Positions 17,418 to 25,920 of a stretch of 64,000 nt of DNA are shown piece by piece. The position numbers and the translations under genes are program-made. Source of the DNA: Phytoactinopolyspora limicola (GTDB taxonomy: Bacteria; Actinomycetota; Actinomycetes; Jiangellales; Jiangellaceae); the NCBI RefSeq assembly GCF_011320225.1, contig NZ_JAAOEN010000006.1, forward strand, positions 245,957-309,956, in the 5' to 3' direction. The notes under the pieces are model-generated. The model saw only the letters and a list, made by a program, of their open reading frames with translations, was not told the DNA's origin and searched no databases. Each line of letters opens with the position of its first letter. Positions within the stretch are counted from its first letter, which is position 1.

Positions 17418-17960
17418 TCACCGGGACGGGACGGTGAAGTGCCAGCCTGGCTGCCACCCGAACGGGGCGTCGACGAGGTCGGCCAGTTCGGCGCCGCCGA
17501 GCAGGACCTGCAGGGCCCATCGGTTGGCCGAATGGGCGATCACCAGCACTCGCTGGTTGGGCCGGTCGCGTTGGAGATCGGCGAGGAACTCGCGGGTCCG
17601 GCCGACCACCTGGAGATAACTCTCCCCGCCGGGGAACGGCACGTCGATATGCTGGCGGCGTCGAGTGGCGAGTTCAGCAACCGATGTGCCATTGAGGTCA
17701 CCGTAGTTGCACTCCCGCAGCCGTCGGTCCTGGTGGATCGAGATTCCGGAGGCGCTGAACGCGATCTCGGCAGTGTCGACCGCCCGTTGCAGATCCGACG
17801 TGAACACCGCGGCCATGCCATCGCTGCGGCGGCGCTCACCCAGCTGGCGGGCTGCCGCCCGGCCGGCCTCGGACAGCTGCCCCGGACACCAACCAGAGGC
17901 GATGCCGGCCTCGTTGTCAGTAGTGATGGCGTGTGTTTCGTAGATCAGATCGACAGCCAT
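17418..17960 (-). CDS. Histidine phosphatase family protein
   Basis: 180 residues, phosphoglycerate-mutase fold. The N-terminal motif is YETHAITTDN rather than LVRHGET: the catalytic His is kept but the neighbouring Arg is replaced by Thr, a variant seen in a subgroup of this superfamily. Other conserved features are the FTSDLQRAVDTA segment with its Arg, the acid ECNYGDLNG, and the second catalytic His in VIAHSAN. Substrate unknown. Convergent with the TetR gene, 22 bp apart. Confidence 0.85.
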   Translation of the reverse strand: MAVDLIYETHAITTDNEAGIASGWCPGQLSEAGRAAARQLGERRRSDGMAAVFTSDLQRAVDTAEIAFSASGISIHQDRRLRECNYGDLNGTSVAELATRRRQHIDVPFPGGESYLQVVGRTREFLADLQRDRPNQRVLVIAHSANRWALQVLLGGAELADLVDAPFGWQPGWHFTVPSR

Positions 17961-18063
17961 ATCGGCAGCCTAGTGTGTCGCTCCGGAGATCCGTGCGGCT
18001 GACGATTGGCGCCCCGGCGGCGCCTCGCCGCGTGTAGGGGCCGCGAGGGGGGGATGACCGGGA

Positions 18064-18480
18064 TCACCGGCCGCGGGGTTGGCTGAAGCGCAGCATGTTT
18101 CCGGAGGGGTCGAAGAAGGCGCAGTCGCGGACGCCGAAGGGCTGGTCGATCGGTTCTTGAATCACCTCGGCGCCCGAGGCCTCGATGTTCTCGAAGGTGG
18201 CGTCGCAGTTGTCGGTCGTGAAGACTAGTCGGCCCAGCAGGCCGTCGGCCATGAGGTCTTCGATCGCCTGCTGGTTGGCCGGGGTGGCGCCCTGGTGTGC
18301 GCCGGGTGGTTCGAGGGTGATCTGCACGTCCGGCTGCGATGGTGGGCTGACGCTGACCCGCCGGGTCCCGTCCGAGTCGACGTCGTTGCGGACCGCGAAG
18401 CCGAGCACGTCGCGGTAGAAACTGAGCGCCTCGTCGAGGTCGTGGACGGCGAGCGTGCAACACGAGAGCCTGATGTCCAC
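18064..18480 (-). CDS. VOC (glyoxalase/bleomycin-resistance) family protein
   Basis: 138 residues, one vicinal-oxygen-chelate module pair: LAVHDLDEALSFYRDVLGF at the start and VRDCAFFDPSGNMLRFSQP at the end. Start is GTG at 18480, 5 bp after the stop of a 39-codon ORF that is itself coupled to the sigma factor gene. The three genes therefore look like one minus-strand operon under ECF41 control. The enzymatic role is unknown; the family includes lyases, dioxygenases and resistance proteins. Confidence 0.85.
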   Translation of the reverse strand: MDIRLSCCTLAVHDLDEALSFYRDVLGFAVRNDVDSDGTRRVSVSPPSQPDVQITLEPPGAHQGATPANQQAIEDLMADGLLGRLVFTTDNCDATFENIEASGAEVIQEPIDQPFGVRDCAFFDPSGNMLRFSQPRGR

Positions 18481-18485
18481 GCCGG

Positions 18486-18605
18486 TCAGGTTTCGTTCTC
18501 GCCGGACAGATGTGGGTCCTGGTCGATGATCCGCGGCCGGGCCAGGTCGTGCAGGTAGTTCGTGGCCCGGAACAGGTCTGGCACCTCGTGCTGCCCGGAG
18601 TTCAT
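18486..18605 (-). CDS. 39-residue ORF translationally coupled to the ECF41 sigma gene
   Basis: ATG at 18605-18603 overlaps the sigma factor stop (ATGA), and its stop is 5 bp before the VOC start. The product is hydrophilic and neutral to acidic (begins MNSGQHEVPDLFRATNYLHD). No family recognised. The exact overlap and short spacing argue that it is translated; it may be a small protein or a relay keeping translation through to the VOC gene. A remnant of a longer gene is the alternative. Confidence 0.5.
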   Translation of the reverse strand: MNSGQHEVPDLFRATNYLHDLARPRIIDQDPHLSGENET

Positions 18606-19474
18606 CCCCGGACCTCGTTGTTGATGCTGAGGAAGACGATGTCGAGGTCGCGGAGCCGATCCAGGTCGGCGTCGACAGTGATGCTGGTGATCTTCTCGTT
18701 CCTGATGGTGAACCTGAAGACGGCTTTCGGTAGGCCGCGGTGCGCGTAGACAGCCGCTGGGACGCCATCGACCAGAGCTGGCCGAGCGGCCTGGGCACGT
18801 CCGGCGAAGAACGTCGCCACCGCCTGAGCGCCGCGGGCCTCGCCGCTCACGGCGTCCGGATCGAGCAGCGTGAGCAAGGCGTCGAAATCTCCGTTCCGCG
18901 AGGCGGCCAGGAAGGCGGTGATGACGTCCCGGTTGCGAGATCGTGCAGCGTCGGTTTCGGCTGCCGCGCCTTGCACTCGCCGCCGGGCCCGGCTGGCCAG
19001 TTGCCGCGCCGCCGCCGGTGAGCGGTCGATGATGGCGCCGATGTCGCCGAACGGCACGTCGAAGACATCGTGGAGGACGAAGGCGAGCCGTTCGGCGGGA
19101 GTCAGCGTATCCAGCACCACCATCAGCGCTGCGCCGACCGAATCGGCCAGCAGTGCCTCGTGCTCGGGGTCGATCGGGCCGGTTGTGTGGGTGCTGGCGT
19201 GCGGTGCGGTGGACTCGGGCGGCAGCGTTCCAGCCGGCTCCTCATGCCGGGCCCGGCGTGCTTCTAGCATGTTGAGGCAGACCCGGGCGACGATCGTGGT
19301 CAGCCACCCGGCCGGATTCTCCACCTGGCCGGTGTCGGCGCGGCTGACCCGCAGCCACGCCTCCTGCACCGCATCCTCGGCGTCGCTGGGGGAGCGGAGT
19401 ATCCGGTAGGCCACCGCGTGCAGGCGGTCCTGGTGTTCAGCGAACCGCTCGCTCAGCCACTCGTGCTCGATCAT
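18602..19474 (-). CDS. ECF41-type RNA polymerase sigma factor with SnoaL-like C-terminal domain
   Basis: 290 residues. Region 2 (RILRSPSDAEDAVQEAWLR) and region 4 (TLTPAERLAFVLHDVFDVPF) are followed by a ~100-residue SnoaL/NTF2-like extension (FLAASRNGDFDALLTLLDPD), the hallmark of ECF41, in which the fused domain acts as built-in regulator instead of an anti-sigma factor. ECF41 genes are often beside carboxymuconolactone decarboxylase, oxidoreductase or epimerase genes; here the neighbours are VOC, YdeI-like and DoxX genes. Candidate self-promoter at 19512-19538. Confidence 0.92.
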   Translation of the reverse strand: MIEHEWLSERFAEHQDRLHAVAYRILRSPSDAEDAVQEAWLRVSRADTGQVENPAGWLTTIVARVCLNMLEARRARHEEPAGTLPPESTAPHASTHTTGPIDPEHEALLADSVGAALMVVLDTLTPAERLAFVLHDVFDVPFGDIGAIIDRSPAAARQLASRARRRVQGAAAETDAARSRNRDVITAFLAASRNGDFDALLTLLDPDAVSGEARGAQAVATFFAGRAQAARPALVDGVPAAVYAHRGLPKAVFRFTIRNEKITSITVDADLDRLRDLDIVFLSINNEVRG

Positions 19475-19475
19475 C

Positions 19476-19502
19476 TGTCACATTCCTCCGTCGGGACCTG
19501 TC
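19476..19502 (+). promoter_or_regulatory. Candidate ECF41 promoter driving the VOC/YdeI/DoxX genes
   Basis: TGTCACA (19476-19482), a 16-bp spacer, then TGTC (19499-19502). The described ECF41 consensus is TGTCACA, about 16 bp, CGTC. It lies about 100 bp upstream of the plus-strand VOC gene. Confidence 0.55.
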
Positions 19503-19511
19503 ATACCTATT

Positions 19512-19538
19512 GACCGGCGAACCTAAGCCGGTGTGACA
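19512..19538 (-). promoter_or_regulatory. Candidate autoregulatory ECF41 promoter of the sigma gene
   Basis: On the minus strand: TGTCACA (19538-19532), a 16-bp spacer, then GGTC (19515-19512). This is one base off the described CGTC -10 element and 38 bp upstream of the sigma factor start. Confidence 0.6.
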
Positions 19539-19603
19539 TCGCGGCCCAGCACGAATGGGGGTCCGCTAGGTGGTCAGCCAAACGACATCACAAGGAGAGA
19601 ACC

Positions 19604-19996
19604 ATGTCGCTGCCAGTGAGTGCCATCATGCTCGGCGTCAAGGACCTGGACCGGGCCAAGAAGTTCTATGCCGAAGGTCTGGGCTTCACGATCGATAAAG
19701 ATACCCGCAACTTCGTTTCGTTCAGCCAGGGTGAAGGATCCCCGCAGCTGGCGCTCTACGAATGGGAGGCGGCGGCACAGGACGCCGGCGTCCCTGCCGA
19801 GGGATCCGGATTCCGGGGTGCCTCGTTCCATCTCAACCCCGACACGAGGGAGGTGGTGGACGAGACCATCCGCAACGCGGTGGCTGCCGGCGGTAGTGTG
19901 GTCAAGGAGGCGGCCGCGGCCCAGTGGGGCGGGTACTACGGGTACTTCAGCGACCCGGACGGCTACCTCTGGAAGATCACTACCTACGCCTCCTGA
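19604..19996 (+). CDS. VOC family protein
   Basis: 130 residues. Starts MSLPVSAIMLGVKDLDRAKK and ends with YYGYFSDPDGYLWKITTY, the two characteristic VOC segments. A strong ribosome binding site (aaggag) precedes the ATG. First gene of a plus-strand run diverging from the ECF41 sigma gene. Unlike the minus-strand VOC gene it belongs to the lactoylglutathione-lyase-like subgroup by its ending; the substrate is unknown. Confidence 0.88.
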   Translation: MSLPVSAIMLGVKDLDRAKKFYAEGLGFTIDKDTRNFVSFSQGEGSPQLALYEWEAAAQDAGVPAEGSGFRGASFHLNPDTREVVDETIRNAVAAGGSVVKEAAAAQWGGYYGYFSDPDGYLWKITTYAS

Positions 19997-20024
19997 CCCC
20001 GCACCGATCGGCAAGGAGCATGTC

Positions 20025-20459
20025 GTGAAGTTCCGCACCCTCGTCGAGCCGCCTGAGCCCATGCGGGGGCTGGAAGTCCCGCCCGAGGTGGTGGAGGCGC
20101 TCGGTGGGGGTGCGCGGCCACCAGTGACCATCACGGTCAACGGGCATTCCTGGAAGAGCCGAGTCGCCATCATGCGGGGCCGCCACCTGCTCGGCCTCAG
20201 CAACGCCAACCGGCAGGCCGCGGGCGTCACGATCGGCGACGAGGTCGAGGTCGAGCTGGAGCTCGACACCGAGCCACGTGTCGTCGTCGAGCCCGCGGAC
20301 TTCGCCCGAGCCCTCGACGACGATCCGGTGGCTCGCGCCGCGTACAACAACCTCGCATACAGCTACAAGCGCGAGTACGTGCGCACTATCGAGAGCGCGA
20401 AGAAGCCCGAGACGCGCCTGCGGCGCATCGAGAAGGCCATCGCCACCCTGCGGGGCTGA
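20025..20459 (+). CDS. YdeI/OmpD-associated-like protein (DUF1905 plus YdeI domain)
   Basis: 144 residues. The N-terminal DUF1905-like barrel (VTITVNGHSWKSRVAIMRGR, then GDEVEVELELD) is followed by a helical YdeI-type end (ALDDDPVARAAYNNLAYSYK, ETRLRRIEKAI). Start is GTG at 20025 behind aaggag; 28 bp separate it from the VOC gene, so they are likely cotranscribed. Homologues are linked loosely to stress and bacteriocin protection; the function is not established. Confidence 0.8.
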   Translation: MKFRTLVEPPEPMRGLEVPPEVVEALGGGARPPVTITVNGHSWKSRVAIMRGRHLLGLSNANRQAAGVTIGDEVEVELELDTEPRVVVEPADFARALDDDPVARAAYNNLAYSYKREYVRTIESAKKPETRLRRIEKAIATLRG

Positions 20460-20538
20460 ACCCGAAAACGAGACTCCGCCGGCAATGGAATCGCCGCGCG
20501 GAGGCATGACTCTGCCCAACCTCCCGGAAGGGACACAT

Positions 20539-20976
20539 ATGTCGAAGCGGCTCATGACCGTTCTGTACTGGTTTCTGGCCTGTGAGTTCGCGCTGGGCGC
20601 GGTGACCAAGTACTGGCCGGGCGACACGATATTCAGTTCGGCGTACTCCGCGAAGTTCGTCGACTGGGGTTACCCGTCCTGGATGCGGTTCGTGGTCGGT
20701 GCCCTCGAAGGTGTCGCCGCCGTCCTGCTCGTGATCCCCAACCGGCGAACACGCTTCCTAGGTGCTATGACGCTGGTTTTCGTGCTCATTGGCGCGGTCA
20801 CCACCCACATCGTCAACCACGACCCGGCGGTGGAAAGCTGGGCCGCACCGGTTCACCTCGTCATCCTTGGCATCCTCGCGTTGGCCAACTGGCCCGCCGA
20901 CTGGCGACATCTCTTGCGGGCTCCGACCCCGCCGGCGGTCCGAACGCCACAGGCAGAGCCCTCGTCACCAGGCTAG
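20539..20976 (+). CDS. DoxX-like small membrane protein
   Basis: 145 residues with four hydrophobic segments (starting at VLYWFLACEFALGA, FVVGALEGVAAVLLVI, FLGAMTLVFVLIGAV and VHLVILGILALA), the DoxX four-helix plan. ATG with ggaaggg upstream. Last gene of the divergent ECF41-linked run, convergent with hrpA. DoxX-family proteins have been tied to redox stress; that fits an ECF41 regulon but is inference. Confidence 0.85.
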   Translation: MSKRLMTVLYWFLACEFALGAVTKYWPGDTIFSSAYSAKFVDWGYPSWMRFVVGALEGVAAVLLVIPNRRTRFLGAMTLVFVLIGAVTTHIVNHDPAVESWAAPVHLVILGILALANWPADWRHLLRAPTPPAVRTPQAEPSSPG

Positions 20977-21000
20977 TTCCCACGCAGGAGCTAGAGCCAC

Positions 21001-24000
21001 CTAGCCGGTGGTACGCGGTCGTCGGAGGAGGTCGGAGACGGCGCGAAGGATCCGTTTCTCGGACACCGGCTGCGCGGTGCCGAGTTCTTGAGCGTACAGG
21101 CTGACGGTCAGCTCTTCGATCATCCAGCGGACGGCGTCGTGCTCGGCAGTGGGAGCCTGGTCCGCGGGAATCGAGTCCAGCAGGTCGTTGTAGGCGTCGC
21201 GTACCCGGGCGATGGTGTCCATGTGGTCGAGGTCGCGGTCTGGGGCGCTGGCCAGCTTGCCCACTCGTCGGTCGATCGCTTGCACATAGCGGTTCAGGTG
21301 GCTCAGCCGACGGCGGCCGGTGGTGGTCACGAACCCCGGGTGTAGGAGTTCGTCGAGGTGGTCGCGGATGTCGGCGATGGACGCCGGGCTGGCCGTGGCC
21401 GGCACCTGGTCTAGGCTGCTGCGGACCCGGTGCGCGGTAGCAAGGACCGGCTCTACCTCCGCCACCACGTCGAAGACCTGCTCGATGAGCGCGCCCCGGA
21501 CGCGTTCGCGGATGGCGGCGAACTGGTCGGCGTCCCAGACCAGCCCGCCGGCCTCGGCGATCAGCGCATCCGCCGCGCACTGGGTGCAGTCGTTCAGCAG
21601 ATCAGCCACCGAACCGTCCGGATTCTGGCTGAGTATGAGCTTGCTCTGGCCACTGAGGTGGCGTTGGACGAAGGCCACTGGTGACGGCACACTCAGCAGC
21701 AGCAACCGGCGGATGCCGCTCCAGTGCCGACGGCGCTGCTCGGCTTCGGAATGCAGCACGCGGAGCCCGACGCTGTCGCCCTCGTCCACGAGAGCCGGAT
21801 ACCCCGTGACCCGGTGCCCGCCCTGTTCGGTCTCGAACGTCCGGGGTAGTTCACCGACACTCCATTCGCGCAGCCCTGAGCGTTCCATACCGGCGCTGGC
21901 TCCAGCCGCGGCGACACTCTGGCGCATAGTGCTGCTCAGCTGCTGTTTGAGTACGGCCAGATCCTTGCCCCGCCCAACCTCTCGCCCCGCGTCGTCGACG
22001 ACGCGGAAGGTGACCCGTAGATGGTCGGGCACCTTGCTCATGTCGAAGTCCTCGCTGCGCACCGGGACTGCACGCAACCGGGTCAGCTCACGAGCCAAGG
22101 CATCGCGCAGACTGGCGCCGTGCTCGCCCGGCCTCAGCTGGGCGAGCACGTGCCGGGCGGCGTCCGGTGCCGGTACGAAGCTGCGCCGCAGCGACTTCGG
22201 CAAGGCCTTGATCATCGCGGTGATCAGTTCCTCACGCATACCGGGGACGTGCCACTCGAAGCCATCCCGCTCCACCTGGTTGAGCACGGGGAGCGGGATG
22301 TCGACGGTCACGCCGTCGGAGCTGGCGCCGGGGTCGAACTGGTAGGTGAGCGGGAGGTCGTGGTCGTCATGTCGCCATGTGTCCGGGTAGGCCGCCGCAC
22401 TCACGTCGGCTGCGGACTCGTTGACGAGGAGGTCGGTGGAGAACGTCAGCAGGTCCGGTTCTTTCCGCCGCGCCTGTTTCCACCAGCTGTCGAAGTGCCG
22501 GGCGGAGACGACGTCGGCGGGGAGGCGTTGGTCGTAGAACTCGAACAGAGTGTGGTCGTCGACGAGGATGTCCCGGCGCCGAGCCCGGTGTTCGAGGTCT
22601 TCGACGTCGTCGAGCAGTTCACGGTTCTGGTGGAAGAACTGATGCCTGGTCTCCCAGTCGCCCTCGACCAGCGCATGCCGGATGAACAGCTCTCGGCACA
22701 ACTCGGGATCGATCTTCGAGTACTGGACCTTCCGCGAGGCGACGATGGGCACCCCGTACAAGGTGACTTTTTCGTGGGCGAGAACCGCACCGGCCTTCTT
22801 CGACCAGTGGGGCTCGCTGTAGCTGCGTTTCACCAGGTGTTGGGCGAGCTGTTCGGCCCACTCCGGTTCGATGCGTGCGTTCACCCGAGCCCATAGCCGT
22901 GAGGTCTCCACGAGCTCAGCGGCCATGATCCACCGTGGCGGCTTCTTGAACAGCCCCGAGCCGGGAAAAACGCCGAAGCGGGTGCCGCGGGCGCCAAGGT
23001 ACTCGTTGGCCTGCCCCTCTTTGACGCCGATGTGTGAGAGCAGTCCGGCCAGCACCGACCGGTGGATGTTCTCCGCGCCGCCGGGGCCGTCGTTGAGCTT
23101 GATTCCCAGCGGTTTCACCAGGCCGTTGAGCTGGGTGACCAGATCCTGCCACTCGCGTACTCGCAGGTAGTTCACGAACTCGGTGCGGCACATCTTGCGG
23201 AACTGGTTGGACGACCTGGCCCGCTTCTCGTCGGCCAGGTACTGCCACAGGTTCAACAGGGTCGCGAAGTCGGAGGTGGGGTCGCGGAAGCGCGCGTGTT
23301 TCTCGTCGGCGGCCTGCTGCTGGTCGGTTGGCCGCTCGCGGGGATCCTGGATGGACAGGGCGGCGGCGATGACGACAACCTCGCGGGCGCATCCGTGCTG
23401 GCCTGCCTCGAGGATCATGCGCCCCAGGCGGGGGTCGATCGGCAGCTGGGCGAGGGCGCGCCCGACGTCGGTCAGCCGTTTGCGCGGATCGGTGGCGGCC
23501 GGATCGAGTGCGCCGAGTTCGTGTAAGAGATCGAGGCCGGCGGTGATGCTACGGCGGTCGGGTGGGTCAACGAACGGGAAGTCGGCGATCTCGCCTAGGC
23601 CGAGCGCCACCATCTGCAGGATCACCGACGCGAGGCTGGTGCGCTGGATCTCCGGATCGGTGAAGGCCGGCCGAGCGTCGAAGTCTTCCTCTGAATAGAG
23701 CCGGATGCAGATGCCATCGGCGACCCGGCCACACCGGCCGGCCCGTTGCCGGGCCGAAGCCTGCGAGATCGCCTCGATGGGGAGGCGCTGCACCTTGGTG
23801 CGGTGACTGTAACGAGAGATCCGGGCGGTGCCGGGGTCGACGACGTAGCGGATGCCGGGCACGGTCAGGGACGTCTCGGCGACGTTGGTGGCCAGCACGA
23901 TCCGTCGGCCCCTGGACCCGAGATGGCTGGCCGGCTGGAAGACCCGATGCTGTTCGGCAGCCGACAGCCGAGCGTAGAGGGGGAGGATCTCGGTGTTCCC

Positions 24001-24969
24001 GCCGCGGCCGCGGTTGCCGTCGAACCGTTTGTGCAGCGCATCGGCGGTGTCTCGGATCTCTCGTTCACCGCTGAGAAAGACGAGGATGTCTCCCGGCGGT
24101 TCGAGGGCGAGTTCGTCGACGGCCTCGACGATGGCCCGTACCTGGTCCCGCGGATCGTCGTCGGCCCTACCGTCGGGGTCGTCGGCGACCAGCGGCCGGT
24201 AGCGGAGCTCGACCGGATACGTACGCCCCGACACCTCGACGATGGGTGCGCCGCCGAAGTGCGCGGCGAACCTCTGTGGATCGATCGTGGCCGAGGTGAC
24301 GATCACTTTCAGGTCCGGCCGGCGGGGGAGGAGCCGCTTGACGTAGCCGAGGATGAAATCGATGTTCAGGCTGCGTTCATGCGCCTCGTCGATGATCAGC
24401 GTGTCGTAGCGGCGCAGCATCGGATCCTGACTGATCTCCGACAGCAAGATGCCGTCGGTCATCAGCTTCACTAGCGTGTCGGTGCCCGCTTTGCGGGTGA
24501 ACCGCACTTGGTAGCCCACGGCGTGGCCGAGTTCGGTTTTGGTCTCCTCCGCGATCCGCTCGGCGACGGTGCGTGCGGCAAGCCGGCGTGGCTGGGTGTG
24601 GCCGATGGTGCCCCGGACACCCCGGCCCAGTTCGAGACAGATCTTGGGTAGCTGGGTGGTTTTGCCGGAACCGGTCTCGCCGGCGACGATGACGACCTGG
24701 TGGTCCCGGATAGCCGCGGCGATGTCGTCCCTGCGCTGCGAGATCGGCAGGTCGGGAGGGTAGGTCAGCACGGGCACGAGCGCTGCCCGAGCCGCGAGCC
24801 GGTGCTCGGCGTTGGTGACCTCGGTGGCGATCTCGGTCAGCGCGGACTCTTGTGCGCCGGGCTGGCGGATCTTCCGGATGCCGTCGATTCGGCGGCGCAG
24901 CCGGTGTTCGTCGCGGATGGACAGCGCGGACAACCGGGCACGCAGATCTGCGGCGGAAGCTGTGGACAT
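21001..24969 (-). CDS. hrpA: ATP-dependent RNA helicase HrpA (DEAH family)
   Basis: 1322 residues, the normal HrpA length. Helicase motifs are intact: Walker A GETGSGKTT (near 97), DEAH (IIDEAHERS, near 193), SAT (VIVTSATID), and motif VI QRAGRCGR. They are followed by the HA2, OB-fold and DUF3418 regions typical of HrpA. It unwinds or remodels RNA in the cytoplasm, with roles in mRNA processing and stalled-ribosome handling in other bacteria. It is transcribed alone. Confidence 0.96.
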   Translation of the reverse strand: MSTASAADLRARLSALSIRDEHRLRRRIDGIRKIRQPGAQESALTEIATEVTNAEHRLAARAALVPVLTYPPDLPISQRRDDIAAAIRDHQVVIVAGETGSGKTTQLPKICLELGRGVRGTIGHTQPRRLAARTVAERIAEETKTELGHAVGYQVRFTRKAGTDTLVKLMTDGILLSEISQDPMLRRYDTLIIDEAHERSLNIDFILGYVKRLLPRRPDLKVIVTSATIDPQRFAAHFGGAPIVEVSGRTYPVELRYRPLVADDPDGRADDDPRDQVRAIVEAVDELALEPPGDILVFLSGEREIRDTADALHKRFDGNRGRGGNTEILPLYARLSAAEQHRVFQPASHLGSRGRRIVLATNVAETSLTVPGIRYVVDPGTARISRYSHRTKVQRLPIEAISQASARQRAGRCGRVADGICIRLYSEEDFDARPAFTDPEIQRTSLASVILQMVALGLGEIADFPFVDPPDRRSITAGLDLLHELGALDPAATDPRKRLTDVGRALAQLPIDPRLGRMILEAGQHGCAREVVVIAAALSIQDPRERPTDQQQAADEKHARFRDPTSDFATLLNLWQYLADEKRARSSNQFRKMCRTEFVNYLRVREWQDLVTQLNGLVKPLGIKLNDGPGGAENIHRSVLAGLLSHIGVKEGQANEYLGARGTRFGVFPGSGLFKKPPRWIMAAELVETSRLWARVNARIEPEWAEQLAQHLVKRSYSEPHWSKKAGAVLAHEKVTLYGVPIVASRKVQYSKIDPELCRELFIRHALVEGDWETRHQFFHQNRELLDDVEDLEHRARRRDILVDDHTLFEFYDQRLPADVVSARHFDSWWKQARRKEPDLLTFSTDLLVNESAADVSAAAYPDTWRHDDHDLPLTYQFDPGASSDGVTVDIPLPVLNQVERDGFEWHVPGMREELITAMIKALPKSLRRSFVPAPDAARHVLAQLRPGEHGASLRDALARELTRLRAVPVRSEDFDMSKVPDHLRVTFRVVDDAGREVGRGKDLAVLKQQLSSTMRQSVAAAGASAGMERSGLREWSVGELPRTFETEQGGHRVTGYPALVDEGDSVGLRVLHSEAEQRRRHWSGIRRLLLLSVPSPVAFVQRHLSGQSKLILSQNPDGSVADLLNDCTQCAADALIAEAGGLVWDADQFAAIRERVRGALIEQVFDVVAEVEPVLATAHRVRSSLDQVPATASPASIADIRDHLDELLHPGFVTTTGRRRLSHLNRYVQAIDRRVGKLASAPDRDLDHMDTIARVRDAYNDLLDSIPADQAPTAEHDAVRWMIEELTVSLYAQELGTAQPVSEKRILRAVSDLLRRPRTTG

Positions 24970-25222
24970 ACGCCTATGAGTTTACGGTGCCGCGGCCCGG
25001 CCGCTCACCTCGTTTTTCGGCGCGCGCGACCTAACCGCAGGCATGACGTCGCCTCGAATCCGTATCACGTTCCTGCTGGGTGCTACCGGCTATGGAAACC
25101 GGGCGTCCGATGGGCGTCTCGGCGTGGGCCTTACCGGTGCAGAGACACCCGTGTCTCCAGCAGGACTGGCAAGCGTCCGTATCATGTTCTCCCGTCCCGG
25201 CTAACGAAAGGTTAGCAATCAA

Positions 25223-25246
25223 CCTTAACTTAAAGCGGTGTTAAGG
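25223..25246. terminator. Hairpin at the end of the TetR gene 25241-25822
   Basis: CCTTAAC (25223-25229) pairs with GTTAAGG (25240-25246), with a second small repeat GGTT/AACC just beyond. It overlaps the TetR stop codon. A terminator is the simplest reading, but there is no T-run. The rest of 24970-25222, between hrpA and this gene, holds nothing I can assign. Confidence 0.4.
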
Positions 25247-25822
25247 AAAGGTTGCGCCGGAGTGGGGTGTCTCCACGGCTACCAGGGCGCGCAGGCCGGC
25301 AATGATCTCCGCGCCCGTGGGGGCGTGCTCGGGGTCGGCCAGCGTCTGCATGACCAGGCCGCTGAATAGGGCGAGGTGCACCGACCCGATGGTCCGGACC
25401 GTCTCGTCTGGCACATCCGCCTCGTCGACGCCGATGAGCCGTGCGGCCAACCCGCGTCGGCCCTCCTCTTGTGCGGAGGTGAGATGCCGGCGTAGCTCGG
25501 GGAACCGGTGGGCTTGAAGCATAAGTTCGACGCTGGCGATGAAGAGCTCGCGGTTCGTGGAGACCGAGTCGATGACACGCTGCCAGGCCTGCTCCGCATC
25601 ACCGTCGGAGGCGAGCGTGTCGCCGATCTGATCACCCCAGTCGTCCATTGCATCGACCAGGGCAGCGTGTAGCAGGGCGTCTTTGGAGCCGAAGTGGTAA
25701 CCGATGGCGGCGTGGCTGATGCCTCCCGCGGCGGTGGCGATATCGCGAACCGTGGTAGCGCCCCATCCTTTTTCCACGAGGCAGCGTTTGGCTCCGGCCA
25801 GCAGATCTTCCCGGTTTCCCAT
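25241..25822 (-). CDS. TetR/AcrR-family repressor
   Basis: 193 residues. N-terminal helix-turn-helix: REDLLAGAKRCLVEKGWGA, then VRDIATAAGGISHAAIGYHF. The C-terminal domain is ligand-binding. It diverges from the FAD monooxygenase gene, and the shared promoter region has two CCATATGG palindromes, so it most likely represses the monooxygenase and itself. Confidence 0.92.
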   Translation of the reverse strand: MGNREDLLAGAKRCLVEKGWGATTVRDIATAAGGISHAAIGYHFGSKDALLHAALVDAMDDWGDQIGDTLASDGDAEQAWQRVIDSVSTNRELFIASVELMLQAHRFPELRRHLTSAQEEGRRGLAARLIGVDEADVPDETVRTIGSVHLALFSGLVMQTLADPEHAPTGAEIIAGLRALVAVETPHSGATFP

Positions 25823-25862
25823 GGCGCCGAGCCTACCGGCACCACTAGCCCGAACGGTTAAT

Positions 25863-25913
25863 CCATATGGTTAATCCATATGGTTTGACCAAATGGGCAA
25901 ATCTGCATAGTGT
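25863..25913 (+). promoter_or_regulatory. TetR operators and leaderless promoter of the FAD monooxygenase
   Basis: Two CCATATGG palindromes (25863-25870 and 25876-25883) sit 13 bp apart in a GGTTAATCCATAT direct repeat, directly followed by -35 TTGACC (25885-25890), a 17-bp spacer and -10 TAGTGT (25908-25913). The expected transcription start falls at or next to the ATG at 25921, so the mRNA should be leaderless. Confidence 0.65.
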
Positions 25914-25920
25914 CGACGGC

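Noticed and set aside
18510..18749. Plus-strand ORF opposite the sigma/small ORF junction
   Set aside because: Antisense to the sigma factor C-terminus and lacking a ribosome binding site.
25031..25222. 63-codon Cys-containing minus-strand ORF
   Set aside because: No ribosome binding site, no conserved pattern, and unlike neighbouring codon use.
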